In this document: positions 63,085 through 64,000 of the stretch, piece by piece | Layout: each line of letters opens with the position of its first letter | How positions within the stretch are numbered: the first letter of the stretch is position 1 | NCBI GenBank assembly: GCA_905182495.1 | Contig: CAJJBU010000002.1 | Span: forward strand, 41,636-105,635 | Length of the DNA stretch: 64,000 nt | From: Flavobacteriales bacterium UBA952 | GTDB taxonomy: Bacteria > Bacteroidota > Bacteroidia > Flavobacteriales_D > Crocinitomicaceae | Direction of reading: 5' to 3' | Position numbers and translations under genes: made by a program | The notes under the pieces: generated by a model | Databases searched by the model: none | Told to the model about the DNA's origin: nothing | What the model saw: the letters and a program-made list of their open reading frames with translations, nothing else

Positions 63085-64000
63085 TTATTTAAGATAGGCT
63101 GCCAAACCATGTAATCCACCTTCTCGTCCATACCCACTTTCTTTATATCCCCCAAATGGAGAAGAAGGATCAAATTTATTATAAGTGTTTGCCCAAACAA
63201 CACCTGCTTTTAATTTTGATGTAAGGTTAAATATCTTGGAACCTTTATCCGTCCATACGCCTGCCGCTAATCCGTAAGGAGAGTTGTTCGCTTTTTGAAT
63301 TACTTCGTCTACAGTTCTAAGATTGATAAGACTGGGCCAAAAATCTCTTCTTGCGTTAAAACACTTGACTGAGCAACATTTATAAAAAGTGTAGGCGCAC
63401 AGTAATACCCCTTTTTCGGAAGTACACATTTCGACTGAAAGAATTCAGAACCTTCTTTGATACCAATCTTGATATATTTGTTGATTATGGAAAGCTGTTC
63501 TGCTGAATTAATCGCCCCAATATCTGTGTTTTTATCTAATGGATTCCCAATTTGCAAAGATTGCATTCTGTGTTTAAGCTTGCGAATCACTTTTTCGGCA
63601 ACATTCTCTTGTACAAATAATCGAGACCCAGCGCAGCATACATGACCTTGGTTAAAAAAGATGCCATTAATGATACCCTCAACGGCTTGATCTATAGGTG
63701 CATCATCAAAAATAATGTTTGCTGATTTACCACCGAGTTCTAGTGTCGCTTTCTTAGTTGTGCCAGCGATACTACGTTGGATGAGCTTACCGACAGCTGT
63801 GGAACCCGTAAAAGCAATTTTGGCAACCTTAGGGTGAGAAACAATTGCCGCTCCAGTATGTCCATAACCTGTGACAATATTAACAACTCCTGGAGGCAGA
63901 CCTGATGCATGAATGATTTCAGCTAATTTCAATGCCGTAAGTGATGTCGTTTCGGCAGGTTTAAGGACAACTGTGTTCCCGGTAGCTAACGCAGGAGCTA
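63085..64000 (-). pseudogene. Aldehyde dehydrogenase, partial at window end and frameshifted
   Basis: The reading frame continues to base 64000, so the N-terminus is outside. Visible parts are ALATGNTVVLKPAETTSLTA, PPGVVNIVTGYGHTGAAIVS, IAFTGSTAVGK, LELGGKSANIIFDDA (general base Glu), NQGHVCCAGSRLFVQ (catalytic Cys) and EEIFGPVLSIL. The frame then hits TAG at 63309-63311. Another frame carries RTVDEVIQKANNSPYGLAAG to the end FGGYKESGYGREGGLHGLAA. A gap equivalent to one missing base (or four or seven, since a QTF-like segment is lost) lies at about 63316-63323. Both parts are well conserved, so error or a recent lesion. Together with the short gene it forms an ALDH16-like pair. Confidence 0.88.

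Overview
The window is a low-GC chromosomal segment from a Bacteroidota bacterium, most likely class Flavobacteriia. The evidence is the gene order rpoA-rplQ-carA-eno, the gliding genes gldF/gldG, a Bacteroidota-type LptD, a DnaE with a fused exonuclease domain, an 'LETM1-related' protein, and TAnnTTTG promoter elements just before start codons. I cannot resolve family or genus. I see no rRNA or tRNA gene, CRISPR array, prophage, transposase or plasmid function; this looks like core chromosome with one surface-polysaccharide locus.

Layout. 1-3567: end of the ribosomal/RNA polymerase operon (rpoA 3' end, rplQ, a strong terminator), then carA and eno. 3579-5240: small secreted protein, Nudix hydrolase, convergent 3-hydroxyacyl-CoA dehydrogenase. 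5331-14882: tightly coupled polysaccharide operon (Wzx flippase, two Wzy/ligase-type membrane proteins, a QHG-motif protein, GT4 glycosyltransferase, DegT aminotransferase, PglC/WcaJ-type initiating transferase) ending in an unusual Gly/Asn-repeat lipoprotein. 14891-20418 (minus): phoH, purC, panB and an iron/cobalamin-type ABC importer in one packed run. 20515-25342: SAM hydrolase, ABM-domain protein, gldF, gldG, DUF4340-like protein. 25343-25655: candidate structured RNA with a strong UUCG terminator. 25656-28314: beta-barrel protein, Nif3-like protein, zinc-ribbon coiled coil. 28353-32720: dnaE. 32829-36566: glycerol operon glpK-glpD-glpF. 36571-40126: beta-barrel protein and a TonB-dependent receptor under a TPP riboswitch. 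40148-45454: pterin dehydratase, a four-gene membrane/SDR/CPBP/epimerase run, two unknown secreted proteins. 45666-53366: unknown helical protein, asd, lamin-tail surface protein, small barrel, LETM1-related protein, orphan ABC ATPase. 53453-62202: OmpA lipoprotein, lptD, amidase, MCE/MlaD, and a two-part iron-sulfur oxidoreductase with a HAD-like protein between. 62199-64000: two adjacent aldehyde dehydrogenase genes resembling a split ALDH16.

Four otherwise conserved genes (eno, purC, the LETM1-related gene, the terminal aldehyde dehydrogenase) each carry one small frame-shifting indel. Two of these are in normally essential housekeeping enzymes, so sequencing or assembly error is the simplest explanation, but true lesions cannot be excluded from sequence alone. 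The most interesting biology is the repeat lipoprotein at the end of the polysaccharide operon, the split ALDH16-like pair, the riboswitch-controlled outer-membrane thiamin receptor, the structured intergenic RNA candidate, and the envelope/iron-sulfur cluster at 57-62 kb. None of these is clearly a wholly new system.
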